The notes below the pieces were generated by a model. The model worked only from the letters and a program-made list of their open reading frames with translations, made no database searches and had not been told where the DNA came from. Below are positions 51,083 through 60,028 of a stretch of 64,000 nucleotides of DNA, one piece after another; within the stretch, counting starts at the first letter, position 1; each line of letters opens with the position of its first letter. The translations under genes were made by a program, and so were the position numbers. Location of the stretch: the NCBI RefSeq assembly GCF_000023825.1, contig NC_013061.1:1054001-1118000 (forward strand), given 5' to 3'. The stretch is from Pedobacter heparinus DSM 2366. Lineage in GTDB: Bacteria; Bacteroidota; Bacteroidia; Sphingobacteriales; Sphingobacteriaceae.

Positions 51083-54000
51083 ATGTATAAATTTTACTAT
51101 ACAAATGGGTATGGTGTAACCAGCTATATCCGAAAGTCCATGGCTAGTCTGTGGCAGATTACATGGAATCCCAATATCAGAAAATGGCTTATGAGGATAA
51201 ACCTGACATGGTTGATGTTATTGATAGCGTTTATGCAGGTTTCTTTGGCCGCTAAAGCTCAAAAAATCTCTTTGTCCAAAAAGAATGCACCACTTACAGA
51301 AATCTTTAAAGAACTAAGGAAACAAAGCGGTTATGATTTCGTGATCAACAAGGATCAGATCAAGATTGCAAAACCGGTATCCCTTTCAGTAAATGATGAT
51401 GATTTGGTAAATGTGTTAACAAAATGCTTTGAAAATCAGCCATTCACTTATTTGATGGAGGATAAGATGATCATAGTGGTTAATAAAAAACCTGAAAAAG
51501 TTAAGGTTGGTGTTCTACCGATAGATGTAAAAGGACGATTGGTAGATGAAAACGGGAGTCCGTTGGTTGGGGCATCTATTTCTGTAAAGGGCAGTGAACG
51601 CAAAACAATAACTAACGAAAAAGGAGAATTTTCATTAACGAATATAGATGACCGAGCATTTTTGGTAATTTCATTTGTTGGCTACGAGGTGAAGGAAATT
51701 TCTGCAAAATCGGAATTAGGAACGATAAAAATGTTTGCAATTGTGAGTGCCTTAGATGAAATTCAAATTGTAAATACTGGATATCAAAAACTACCTAAGG
51801 AGCGGATGACAGGTTCATTTGTCTATGTTGATAGAGAGTTAATAGAAAGGTCTGTTAGTACTAACATCCTTACCCGTTTGCAGGATGTGGTTCCAGGCAT
51901 GATTTTCAACCGTAATCGTTCGGCTTCAAACCTGTCAGGGGAAGGGAATATTTCAATTAGGGGACAAAGTACAATTTTCGGTAATACCCAGCCGCTGATT
52001 ATTTTAGATAACTTTCCGTATGATGGGGATTTGGCTAATATCAATCCTAATGACATTGAAAATATCAGTGTGCTCAAGGATGCTGCAGCTTCTTCGATCT
52101 GGGGAGCCCGTGCAGGTAATGGGGTTATCGTATTGACAAGCAAACGGGCTAAGGCCGGACAGGCTTTAGTCATAGCTGCCAACACGAATCTAAGCTATAT
52201 CCCTCAGCCAAACCTGTTGAAAAACCAGAACATGAGTTCCGGAGATTTTATTGACCTGGAAAAAATCTTGTTTTCCAGGGGATTTTACAATGGCGCTGAA
52301 AACTCTGTTGTAAGAACTCCATTAACCCCGGTAGTTGAGCTTCTGATTTCTGAACGTGACGGGAAGATCAGCACTGCAGATGCGGATAGGATGATTCAGT
52401 CTTTGAAAGGCTACGACATCCGTGAGCAGTATATGCGATATATGGGGAATTCTGTGATCAACCAGCAGTATGCAGTAAACGCTTCTGGGGATGGTAATAA
52501 CAACAGCTATTATCTTTCTATTGGTTACGATCATAACCGCCTATCGGATAAGCTCAACTATGCAAAAAGGCTTAACATGAACTTTAACGACCGGTTGAGG
52601 TTCCTGGACAACAAGTTAGAGGTCAGTGTTGGATTGCTTTTGACCAGATCTATCAATGAAAGGCCAAACAATGGATTCAATGCCCTTAGCTGGAACCTAG
52701 GGGATAAAGTTTATCCATATGCAAGGCTTGTTGATCAGATGGGAAATCCAGCAGCTATCGTAAAAGATTACCGTATGGCTTTTTCGCAGACAGCTCTGTC
52801 ATCTGGCTATCTAGACTGGGAGTATCGTCCGGTAGAGGATATGGAGGCAATTGAAAACCGTGCCCAGGCACTCGATTATAGGATCAACACTAATGCTAAA
52901 TATAGAATCGCAACATTCCTGGAGGCTGAGGCTGCTTTCCAATATGGACGCAATAGCTGGCAGCAAAGGATGGTACAAGGCGCCGGCTCTTATTATACAC
53001 GCAACCTAATCAATAGGTTTACGCAGATAGTGGCTGGGGGAACCAATGTTTATCCGGTTCCAATTGGCGCGATACTGGACCAGTCGGTCAACAATAGCGA
53101 AAGCTTTAATTTTCGTGGACAGCTGAATTATAGGAAAACAATCTCTGGGTTTGAAATTGCTGCACTTGGAGGTTATGAGTGGCGGGACCTTAGCACTAGT
53201 GGATATTCGAATAGGTATTATGGCTATAATGATGACATTGCACAAGTTGGTTCAGTAAATTACGTAGGGGTTTATCCGGTATCCTATTATTTGCCCGGAT
53301 CAAGCGGAACGGGCAGTATACCGGTGATGGACGGGGTATCTGGAACAACTGACAGGTTTTTATCGTTTTACTCCAATGCCTCAGTATCCTTTAAGTCAAA
53401 ATACGTGTTATCCGGGAGCGCAAGGTTGGACAGAAGTAATATTTTTGGGGTAAACTCGAACCAAAAAGGAGTTCCTTTATGGTCAGCTGGCCTGCTGTGG
53501 AATCTTTCCAAGGAAGACTTCTATGGTTCCTCTGGTTCTTCGCTTTTCCCGATGCTGAGCATCAAGGCAAGTTTTGGTTATAATGGGAATATAGATAGGA
53601 ATACTTCTGCATTTACAACAGCCTCTTATTTCAGCGGCTCTTCTGTACTTACCCGACAGAATTATGCGGCGATCATCAACCCGCCCAATCCAGATTTGCG
53701 ATGGGAAAGGGTAAAAGTGGCTAACCTTGGTATCGATTTCATCGCTAAGGATCATCGGATTTCGGGAACCTTGGAGTTTTACCGCAAGTCAGGGCTGGAT
53801 CTGATCGGAGAAATACCATATGCTCCATCTTCTGGCATTACCTCATTTCGCGGCAATGTTGCCAATACGAGGGTTTCCGGGGTGGATTTATCTTTGAATA
53901 CTGTAAATACCAATGGCAATTTTAAATGGACTACCAGTTTTTGGGCCAGTTATAACGACGAGATCGTTACCAAATACGTACCTGGTCCAAATGCCAATGT

Positions 54001-54682
54001 CGGCAGTTATACCCTGCAAGGGGATGCTGGGATCATACCGATCAAAGGTTATCCTTTGTATTCTATGTTCAGCTATAAATGGGCCGGGTTAAATCAGCTT
54101 GGTGATCCACAAGGCTTTTTAAAGGGAACGCCCAGCGCAGACTATACTTCAATTTTTGCCGCCTCGACTCTAGATAATATTGTCTTCAGCGGATCGGCAA
54201 AGCCAAAGGCTTTTGGCTCGTTGATCAACAATCTAAGTTTCAAGGGTTTTAATTTTTCAGCAAACCTGACCTACAGGCTGGGGTATTATTTTAGAAGGAA
54301 TTCTATTAATTATTCCCAGGCTCTTTCGGGAAAGGGTGGGCACATGGATTTTTCAGCACGCTGGAAACAACCTGGCGATGAATCTTTGACCCAGATCCCG
54401 GCCCTGCCGTCATCATCGAATACCAATCGGGATAATATGTACCTGTATAGCGATGTTCTGGTAGAAAAAGGAGATCATATCAGGTTACAGGACCTTAGGA
54501 TGGGCTATCAATTTCCAAATAAACTGCAGCAAAGGTTTGGGGTCAATCATATGGAGGTATTTACCTATCTCTCAAACTTAGGCCTTATTTGGAGCGCAAA
54601 TAAAAAGGATATCGATCCTGACTATGTAAATGGGCTTGCTCCGGAAAAATCATTTGCGATAGGCGTAAAATTCAATTTTTAG
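51083..54682 (+). CDS. SusC/RagA-type TonB-dependent transporter with STN domain, unit 2
   Basis: 1199 residues from ATG 51083 (MYKFYYTNGYG). The frame extends to a TTG at 50969, but that stretch contains the leader hairpin and is low-complexity, while the other two susC genes also start MY(K/D). A signal helix (LTWLMLLIAFMQVSLAAKAQ) is followed by an STN domain (about 65-135), a carboxypeptidase-like domain (VDENGSPLVGASISVKG), the plug with DAAASSIWGARAGNGVIVLT and the beta-barrel. It should import a substrate with the SusD of 56075. A TlpA-like gene is placed between the two, and no glycosidase is present. Confidence 0.94.
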   Translation: MYKFYYTNGYGVTSYIRKSMASLWQITWNPNIRKWLMRINLTWLMLLIAFMQVSLAAKAQKISLSKKNAPLTEIFKELRKQSGYDFVINKDQIKIAKPVSLSVNDDDLVNVLTKCFENQPFTYLMEDKMIIVVNKKPEKVKVGVLPIDVKGRLVDENGSPLVGASISVKGSERKTITNEKGEFSLTNIDDRAFLVISFVGYEVKEISAKSELGTIKMFAIVSALDEIQIVNTGYQKLPKERMTGSFVYVDRELIERSVSTNILTRLQDVVPGMIFNRNRSASNLSGEGNISIRGQSTIFGNTQPLIILDNFPYDGDLANINPNDIENISVLKDAAASSIWGARAGNGVIVLTSKRAKAGQALVIAANTNLSYIPQPNLLKNQNMSSGDFIDLEKILFSRGFYNGAENSVVRTPLTPVVELLISERDGKISTADADRMIQSLKGYDIREQYMRYMGNSVINQQYAVNASGDGNNNSYYLSIGYDHNRLSDKLNYAKRLNMNFNDRLRFLDNKLEVSVGLLLTRSINERPNNGFNALSWNLGDKVYPYARLVDQMGNPAAIVKDYRMAFSQTALSSGYLDWEYRPVEDMEAIENRAQALDYRINTNAKYRIATFLEAEAAFQYGRNSWQQRMVQGAGSYYTRNLINRFTQIVAGGTNVYPVPIGAILDQSVNNSESFNFRGQLNYRKTISGFEIAALGGYEWRDLSTSGYSNRYYGYNDDIAQVGSVNYVGVYPVSYYLPGSSGTGSIPVMDGVSGTTDRFLSFYSNASVSFKSKYVLSGSARLDRSNIFGVNSNQKGVPLWSAGLLWNLSKEDFYGSSGSSLFPMLSIKASFGYNGNIDRNTSAFTTASYFSGSSVLTRQNYAAIINPPNPDLRWERVKVANLGIDFIAKDHRISGTLEFYRKSGLDLIGEIPYAPSSGITSFRGNVANTRVSGVDLSLNTVNTNGNFKWTTSFWASYNDEIVTKYVPGPNANVGSYTLQGDAGIIPIKGYPLYSMFSYKWAGLNQLGDPQGFLKGTPSADYTSIFAASTLDNIVFSGSAKPKAFGSLINNLSFKGFNFSANLTYRLGYYFRRNSINYSQALSGKGGHMDFSARWKQPGDESLTQIPALPSSSNTNRDNMYLYSDVLVEKGDHIRLQDLRMGYQFPNKLQQRFGVNHMEVFTYLSNLGLIWSANKKDIDPDYVNGLAPEKSFAIGVKFNF

Positions 54683-54703
54683 AAAAACAAATTAGAAAAC
54701 AAA

Positions 54704-56053
54704 ATGAAAAATCAATCTCTACATATTTTTTTGATAGCGGTAGCTATTTTATTAACTAATATCCACGTAAATGCACAAAGGAATGAAGCATTCGATCTCA
54801 CTGCTAGGGGAATTATCGTCGGGCAGGACGTGCCCCATATTGAAATCAGCAATCTGCATAATTATTTTGATAAAGATCGAAAACAGCGCTCAACGGTAAA
54901 TATTTCCTCGTTCAGGGGGAAGCTGGTGATCCTTGATTTCTGGGCAACTTGGTGTTCTCCATGCATCGGCATGATGCCAGTGATGGACAGCTTGCAAAGA
55001 CGTTTTGAAGGCAAAGTGCAATTTTTGTCGATAACTGCCCAGCCCGATACTATCGTAGTCCCTTTTTTAAAAAAGCTCTTTAGAGGGAAAAAAATGGACA
55101 TCCCGTTTGCGACGTCGGATGTGCTTGTTTCAAAGGTATTCCCGCATAGGCTGTTGCCACATTATGTATGGATAGATGAAACTGGAAAAGTACTTGCGAT
55201 CACTTCTCACGAGGAGGTAAATGCCAAAGAAATAGAATCTGTGATCAATAAACAGCCTACTGTCATGCGTCAGAAAAAAGACATGGCAGTAAAATACGAC
55301 CGTAACAAACCATTGTTTTTAGCTGAAAATGGTGGCAGTGGCAAGGGGCTTATCTATCATAGTATGCTCACTGAGTGGGGCGAAGGGCTATCGATGGGGT
55401 CCTGGATAAATCCAGCAATGGGAAAAGCCACGGTGGCGAACCTTGGTATAAAGGAAATGTATGCTGCTGCCTTCAGTGAAAAGCTGATCATAGGGCAGCA
55501 TCGGGTGATTAATCAAATGAAAGATCCCGGAACGATCCATTATGATGGCCCAAGGGCAGAAGCCGATAGCTGGATGAAGAAAAATATGTTCTGTTATGAA
55601 CTGGTTTTGCCCGAAGGAAAAAGAGAGACGCTCCGTTCGCATATGATCGGTGACCTCAAGAAGCTTTTCCCAAAAATTTGGGCAGATACAGCCCATGTGG
55701 AGACTATGTGTACGGTACTTGTAAGTACGGGTGACAATTCGGCCATGCGGTCCAAAGGAGATAAGCGTGCTATTGAAGTCAATAGTTTAGGGATTTCTGT
55801 AACCAATATGGGAATTGTGGCGCTGACAAGTAGGCTTGATATTGTTTATCTGCAGGAGAATCCATATCCCATTGTCGATAATTCAGGTATAAAATTTCCT
55901 GTTGACTTTAAGCTGGACTGCGATCTTGGGAGCGTCACTTCGATCAATAAGGCGTTGTCGCAGTATAATTTAAAACTGGTGAACCAGCGATTTACAACCA
56001 ACATGTTGATTTTTAAGGATGCCCAGGCCAAGGTAGTTACACATAATCAATAA
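54704..56053 (+). CDS. Exported TlpA-like thioredoxin protein with DUF3738-like C-terminal region
   Basis: 449 residues with a signal peptide (IFLIAVAILLTNIHVNAQ). The thioredoxin domain (about 30-185) has VILDFWATWCSPCIGMMPVM and LLPHYVWIDETG. The ~260 C-terminal residues include LTSRLDIVYLQENPYPIVDN and PVDFKLDCD, reminiscent of the end of DUF3738 proteins. It sits between susC and susD, a position normally kept for susD, so it is probably part of the same uptake function. Its target is unknown. Confidence 0.75.
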   Translation: MKNQSLHIFLIAVAILLTNIHVNAQRNEAFDLTARGIIVGQDVPHIEISNLHNYFDKDRKQRSTVNISSFRGKLVILDFWATWCSPCIGMMPVMDSLQRRFEGKVQFLSITAQPDTIVVPFLKKLFRGKKMDIPFATSDVLVSKVFPHRLLPHYVWIDETGKVLAITSHEEVNAKEIESVINKQPTVMRQKKDMAVKYDRNKPLFLAENGGSGKGLIYHSMLTEWGEGLSMGSWINPAMGKATVANLGIKEMYAAAFSEKLIIGQHRVINQMKDPGTIHYDGPRAEADSWMKKNMFCYELVLPEGKRETLRSHMIGDLKKLFPKIWADTAHVETMCTVLVSTGDNSAMRSKGDKRAIEVNSLGISVTNMGIVALTSRLDIVYLQENPYPIVDNSGIKFPVDFKLDCDLGSVTSINKALSQYNLKLVNQRFTTNMLIFKDAQAKVVTHNQ

Positions 56054-56074
56054 CCTTCATAACCTGACAGAAAT

Positions 56075-57427
56075 ATGAAAAATCAAATATTTTACCTGGC
56101 CCTCTTATTGTGTACATTCAATAGCTGCAAATCCGACTATCTGGAAGTCAAACCAAGGCAGTCTCTACTGGTGCCCACTACCAAAACTGAGCTGCAGGCC
56201 TTGCTTGATAATTTAGACGTGATGAATAATGCACCTGGTATCGTTCAAGTAGCTACAGATGATATTTTGATTCCTGACGCTTCACTGCCCTCACTCGCAT
56301 CCCCATTTGAAAAAAATGCCTACATATGGGAGAAAGATGTTTTTCCAGACCCCAATGTCCCAGAGTGGACTTTAGCCTGGAGGCAGGTCTTTTATGCAAA
56401 TGTAGTACTGGAGATGATCAGTGGTAAAAGCGAAACCGAAAAGCCCACTTTTGATGAGTTGAAAGGCGCTGCACTATTTTTCAGGGCAATCGGCTATTAT
56501 CATCTTACCCAAATGTTTACCAATGGTTTTGATCCCGCAACTGCTGCTTCAGAAAAGGGTTTACCTATCCGCACTGTAGCAGATGTCAACCAGTCGCCGC
56601 CAAGAGGAAAATTGTTGGATACCTATAATTTCATGACCGGTGATTTGTTAGAGGCCAGCCGCCTGCTTCCAAAATTATCGGCTTATAAAAGTAGGCCAAA
56701 CCAAGTGGCCTCATTTTCTCTGCTGGCAAGGATATATCTGGTGATGCAGGACTATGATAAGGCTTTTGAGTATGCTGATAAAGCGATACAGTTGAATGGT
56801 ACCCTTATCAACTTCAATACCTTGAACTCCGCTAGCGCCAGGCCTTTTCCAGCAGTACTACCAAATGGTAATGGTGAGGTAAGTTTTTATGCGGCACAAA
56901 TATCTTATTCTTTTATGAGCTTTTTGTCTTCATCGGTCAATGTCAACCCTGCGCTTTACCAGCTGTATGATTCGAACGATCTGCGAAAAACTATTTTTTT
57001 TAATGCAAGTGGGAAAAATTTTAAGGGTAATTATAACAATGTCAGCAGGTTGTTTGGCGGCATAGCAAATGATGAAATTTATTTAATCCGGTCTGAAGCG
57101 CAGATAAGAAGAAATAAGTTACAGGAAGGACTGGACGACTTGAATACATTGTTAATTAATAGATATAAAACTGGAACATTTTTTTCTTATACAGTTTCTA
57201 ATACCCCTGATCCGCTTTCACTGGTTTTAAATGAACGCAGAAAAGAGCTTCCCTTTAGAGGTCAGAGATGGACAGATCTAAGGAGATTAAATCAGGATGC
57301 AAAATATAAAACGATCCTTACAAGACAGGTGAATGGTATAGACTACAATATTTTGCCATTGGATAAAAGGTACACTTATCCAATTCCCCAGTCTGAAATT
57401 TTGAATTCCGGCATGGAACAAAATTAA
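56075..57427 (+). CDS. RagB/SusD family outer membrane lipoprotein, unit 2
   Basis: 450 residues. The lipoprotein signal ends LLLCTFNSC (Cys at about 18), followed by KSDYLEVKPRQSLLVPTTKT, close to the mature start of the SusD at 9547. The TPR-like core has FFRAIGYYHLTQMFTNGFDP and the C-terminus has LNERRKELPFRGQRWTDLRR, the family hallmark. It is the surface partner of the SusC at 51083. Confidence 0.92.
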   Translation: MKNQIFYLALLLCTFNSCKSDYLEVKPRQSLLVPTTKTELQALLDNLDVMNNAPGIVQVATDDILIPDASLPSLASPFEKNAYIWEKDVFPDPNVPEWTLAWRQVFYANVVLEMISGKSETEKPTFDELKGAALFFRAIGYYHLTQMFTNGFDPATAASEKGLPIRTVADVNQSPPRGKLLDTYNFMTGDLLEASRLLPKLSAYKSRPNQVASFSLLARIYLVMQDYDKAFEYADKAIQLNGTLINFNTLNSASARPFPAVLPNGNGEVSFYAAQISYSFMSFLSSSVNVNPALYQLYDSNDLRKTIFFNASGKNFKGNYNNVSRLFGGIANDEIYLIRSEAQIRRNKLQEGLDDLNTLLINRYKTGTFFSYTVSNTPDPLSLVLNERRKELPFRGQRWTDLRRLNQDAKYKTILTRQVNGIDYNILPLDKRYTYPIPQSEILNSGMEQN

Positions 57428-57598
57428 GGTTATTATAATAGTTAATAATAGTATGAGCCGGATGGATTTCCGGCCATATTTTCTCAATGCTTCTAATGAA
57501 TTAATTTCTTTAAACCCTTAATTCCCCACTTGGGGTATAAACTGTGTCGAACTTGCTTTAAAAAACAGATATGCATGAAAAATATTGATTTTGAAAAA

Positions 57599-57670
57599 TC
57601 TATTTATTGATCAGGTTCATAAATGGCTGATATCTACACGATTTTATCCATATAATGAACAGAGACCTGA
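57599..57670 (-). pseudogene. Mosaic remnant of the FMN reductase gene
   Basis: TCTATTTATTGATCAGGTTC matches the 3' end of the gene at 48489, GGCTGATATCTA matches an internal site at 48909, and GATTTTATCCATATAATGAA matches the 5' region at 49041. All three are joined with the interior lost. Confidence 0.6.
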
Positions 57671-57697
57671 TTATTTTTTATTAAAAATTAATCATGA

Positions 57698-57728
57698 ACT
57701 AACGGGAATACCTGTATGAGGTGTCTTA
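57698..57728 (+). promoter_or_regulatory. ECF-type promoter motif upstream of the BNR-4 gene
   Basis: ACTAACGG, 13 bp, AGGTGTCTTA. Both halves and the spacing are identical to the motif at 59964 upstream of the third fecR. The distance from AACGG to GTCTTA fits ECF -35/-10 geometry. Confidence 0.6.
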
Positions 57729-57812
57729 TTCTTATATGATCAGGTGGCTTGCTGATATAAACAGATTAAACCCGAATTAACAAATGTATAAGAACCAATT
57801 AGCAGGGACAGA

Positions 57813-59228
57813 ATGAAGTTTACATTATCATTGTTGATAACTATAATAGTCAGTTTAAAGCCTGTTTTTGCGCAAAATGATGATGTCATTCTGGTGGATC
57901 AAAATGCCCTGACTTGTTTTAAAGGAACGTATGGTAACAACATTAACGGGCAAAGCTTTCAGCAGGATGCACTAACCAGTTATAAGGGATGGCAATACAT
58001 TGCCTATTACAATGCCGAGCGCCGGATTTGCCTGGGAAGACGGAAGCTGAGGAGTTCTGAATGGGAAATTCTCAGTTTTAATGATTACCGTTTTTCTTAT
58101 GCTAAAAACCAGGATAACAATACACACAACGTGATCAGTATTGGACTTTGTGCAAAAGACGGGACCATACATCTTTCTTTTGACCAGCATGCAGGGCCAC
58201 TGCACTATCGTGTTTCAGTGAAGGGGATTCTGGATAATCCCGAACGCTTTAAATGGACCAGTAAACTTTTTAACCCTGTAGCAGACTGGCTGGAAAACGG
58301 AAAGCCCATACCTGTAGTTTCGTATCCAACTTTTATCAGTACCCCGGATGGCAATCTTTTGTTTGCATACAGAAACGGGTATAGCAGTAATGGAGATTGT
58401 CTGATTGGGCAGTATGATGCTTCATCTGGTACCTGGACTAACCCGCATGTATTTATTTCACGGAGTGGTGTTTACGGCGATCCCTTTAAGGGGGAGAGTC
58501 ATAATAGAAATGCGTACCTCAATAACCTGAGTTATGACCGGAAAGGCATGCTGCACATCAGCTGGACCTGGCGGGAAAGCGTTGCAACGTTGGGTAACCG
58601 CGATATCTGTTATGCCTATAGCAAGGATAATGGCAAATCATGGTTTAATAAAAAAAATGATCAGATAGCGGTTCGTGGTACCGCTGAGCCCGAAGCTATC
58701 AATACATTAAGTGCCGGAATTACCGTGCGGCATCTGGATCGGGGCTGGGGAATTATGAACCAGCAATCGCAGGTGATCGACAACAATCTGAACCCGCATA
58801 TCGTAATGTACCATAAGAAAAATCATGGAAACCCCGGTTGGGCAGTAATGGAAAACGGGGCCTATTTCCATTATTATCTGAAGGATGGTCAATGGCAACA
58901 AACCCAATTACCCTTTATGGGTAACAGACCTAAGCTGATAGTTGACCGGAACAATAATTTATACCTCGTTTTTATGCGTAAAGATCATTTTGATGTGAAA
59001 GACCAGGGGGCACCACTGGTTGTGGTAAAAGCAACTTACAAATCGGGATGGCAGGACTGGAAGGAAGTGTATGTATCAAAATCGGGTTATTTCAATGAGC
59101 CCCAGCTTGACCTGGCAAGATGGCATAAGGCAGGTATTTTGTCTGTAATGGTCCAATTGCCACCTGCCACCGAAGGCCAGGCCTCAGCGCTTCAGGTGCT
59201 CGAAATGAGCGTCAAGCATTTGAAGTAG
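57813..59228 (+). CDS. BNR-4 repeat exported protein (possible polysaccharide lyase or glycosidase)
   Basis: 471 residues with a signal peptide (LLITIIVSLKPVFAQ). Repeats such as NTHNVISIGLCAKDGTIHLS, FDQHAGPLHYRVS, YPTFISTPDGNLLFAYRNG and HNRNAYLNNLSYDRKGMLHI are typical of BNR-4 seven-bladed beta-propellers. Relatives include enzymes acting on uronic-acid or rhamnose-containing glycans (ulvan lyase-type and GH145/PL42-type). No substrate can be assigned here. It shares an upstream promoter-like motif with the third fecR, so it may belong to that regulon. It is convergent with the third sigma gene. Confidence 0.75.
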   Translation: MKFTLSLLITIIVSLKPVFAQNDDVILVDQNALTCFKGTYGNNINGQSFQQDALTSYKGWQYIAYYNAERRICLGRRKLRSSEWEILSFNDYRFSYAKNQDNNTHNVISIGLCAKDGTIHLSFDQHAGPLHYRVSVKGILDNPERFKWTSKLFNPVADWLENGKPIPVVSYPTFISTPDGNLLFAYRNGYSSNGDCLIGQYDASSGTWTNPHVFISRSGVYGDPFKGESHNRNAYLNNLSYDRKGMLHISWTWRESVATLGNRDICYAYSKDNGKSWFNKKNDQIAVRGTAEPEAINTLSAGITVRHLDRGWGIMNQQSQVIDNNLNPHIVMYHKKNHGNPGWAVMENGAYFHYYLKDGQWQQTQLPFMGNRPKLIVDRNNNLYLVFMRKDHFDVKDQGAPLVVVKATYKSGWQDWKEVYVSKSGYFNEPQLDLARWHKAGILSVMVQLPPATEGQASALQVLEMSVKHLK

Positions 59229-59266
59229 TGTGTGTGCTATAAAGTTTGTTGACTGAGCTTTCCCCA

Positions 59267-59857
59267 TTAACGGAGCATAATGCAAACATAAATGACCACA
59301 CCCAGCTCTATGAGTTGTCCGAGGGACATTCTGAGTTTACTGATAGCTTTTCTGATGTGTTGTTCTACCGTATTTTCTGAAATATCAAGTTTTGCTGCGA
59401 TCTCTTTATTGGATAAAAATCCTTTTCTGCTTAAGATGAATACTTCCCGGCATTTTGGGGGCAGCTTTTCAATTTCCATATTGATCAGCGCAGCCAGCTC
59501 GCGGCTTTCGATCTGTTCGATGAGTGAATGATCTTCAGCATTCGCATGCTTTGCTATATGCAGCTCATATTTATTTCGTACCAGCTGACTCCGGTAGTGG
59601 TTAAGGATCTGGTTTTTAAGGATTACAAATAAATAGGCCTGGATGGAGGTATTGGTTTCAATAGACCTTTTATGCTCATATAATTTTACAAATGAGTTCT
59701 GGACTAGTTCTTCAGCTATTTCCCTGCTGTTGGTTTTCGAAACGGCCAGCCTCATCAGTGGCATGACGTACATTTTGTAAAGATTAGAGAATGCCTGTTC
59801 ATCGCCTTCTTTCCAGGAAAGGATTAAATCAGCATCGCTTAATGTAGTATAATCTTT
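59267..59857 (-). CDS. ECF (FecI-like) sigma factor, unit 3, with no canonical start codon at the expected place
   Basis: The first ATG in frame is at 59773 and would begin inside region 2. Upstream the frame stays open and still encodes family-like residues (DYTTLSDADLILSWKEGDEQ, then AFSNLYKMYVM) up to a TAA at about 59863. There is no ATG, GTG or TTG there, only an ATC at about 59857. The rest is standard: region 2 SREIAEELVQNSFVKLYEHK and region 4 LPPKCREVFILSRKGFLSNK with EIAAKLDISENTVEQHIRKA. It is divergent from fecR at 60029. The start has either mutated or is non-canonical. Confidence 0.8.
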   Translation of the reverse strand, partial: KDYTTLSDADLILSWKEGDEQAFSNLYKMYVMPLMRLAVSKTNSREIAEELVQNSFVKLYEHKRSIETNTSIQAYLFVILKNQILNHYRSQLVRNKYELHIAKHANAEDHSLIEQIESRELAALINMEIEKLPPKCREVFILSRKGFLSNKEIAAKLDISENTVEQHIRKAISKLRMSLGQLIELGVVIYVCIMLR

Positions 59858-59963
59858 GATGGCTTAAAGTATATTTGGTTTTCTCTAATATAGGAAAAAA
59901 TAGCTTTAATTGTGAATTGTTCAATGTTTTTAATAATTTTTTTTCAAAAAAAAATTAAAACAG

Positions 59964-59994
59964 ACTAACGGCAAGACCGGCTTTAGGTGTCTTA
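59964..59994 (+). promoter_or_regulatory. ECF-type promoter motif upstream of the third fecR
   Basis: ACTAACGG, 13 bp, AGGTGTCTTA, identical in both halves to 57698-57728. The GTCTTA end is 34 bp before the fecR ATG. It is a likely target of the adjacent divergent sigma factor. Confidence 0.6.
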
Positions 59995-60028
59995 CTATTT
60001 ACAATGCCAAATATAACATCGTGTATTT

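Larger units (their letters stand above)
57428..57812. other. Intergenic region with reductase remnant and ECF-type promoter
   Basis: This 385-bp gap contains a small CCCCA/TGGGG hairpin (about 57522), a mosaic remnant of the FMN reductase gene (57599-57670) and the bipartite promoter-like motif at 57698-57728. No coding region is supported. Confidence 0.55.
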
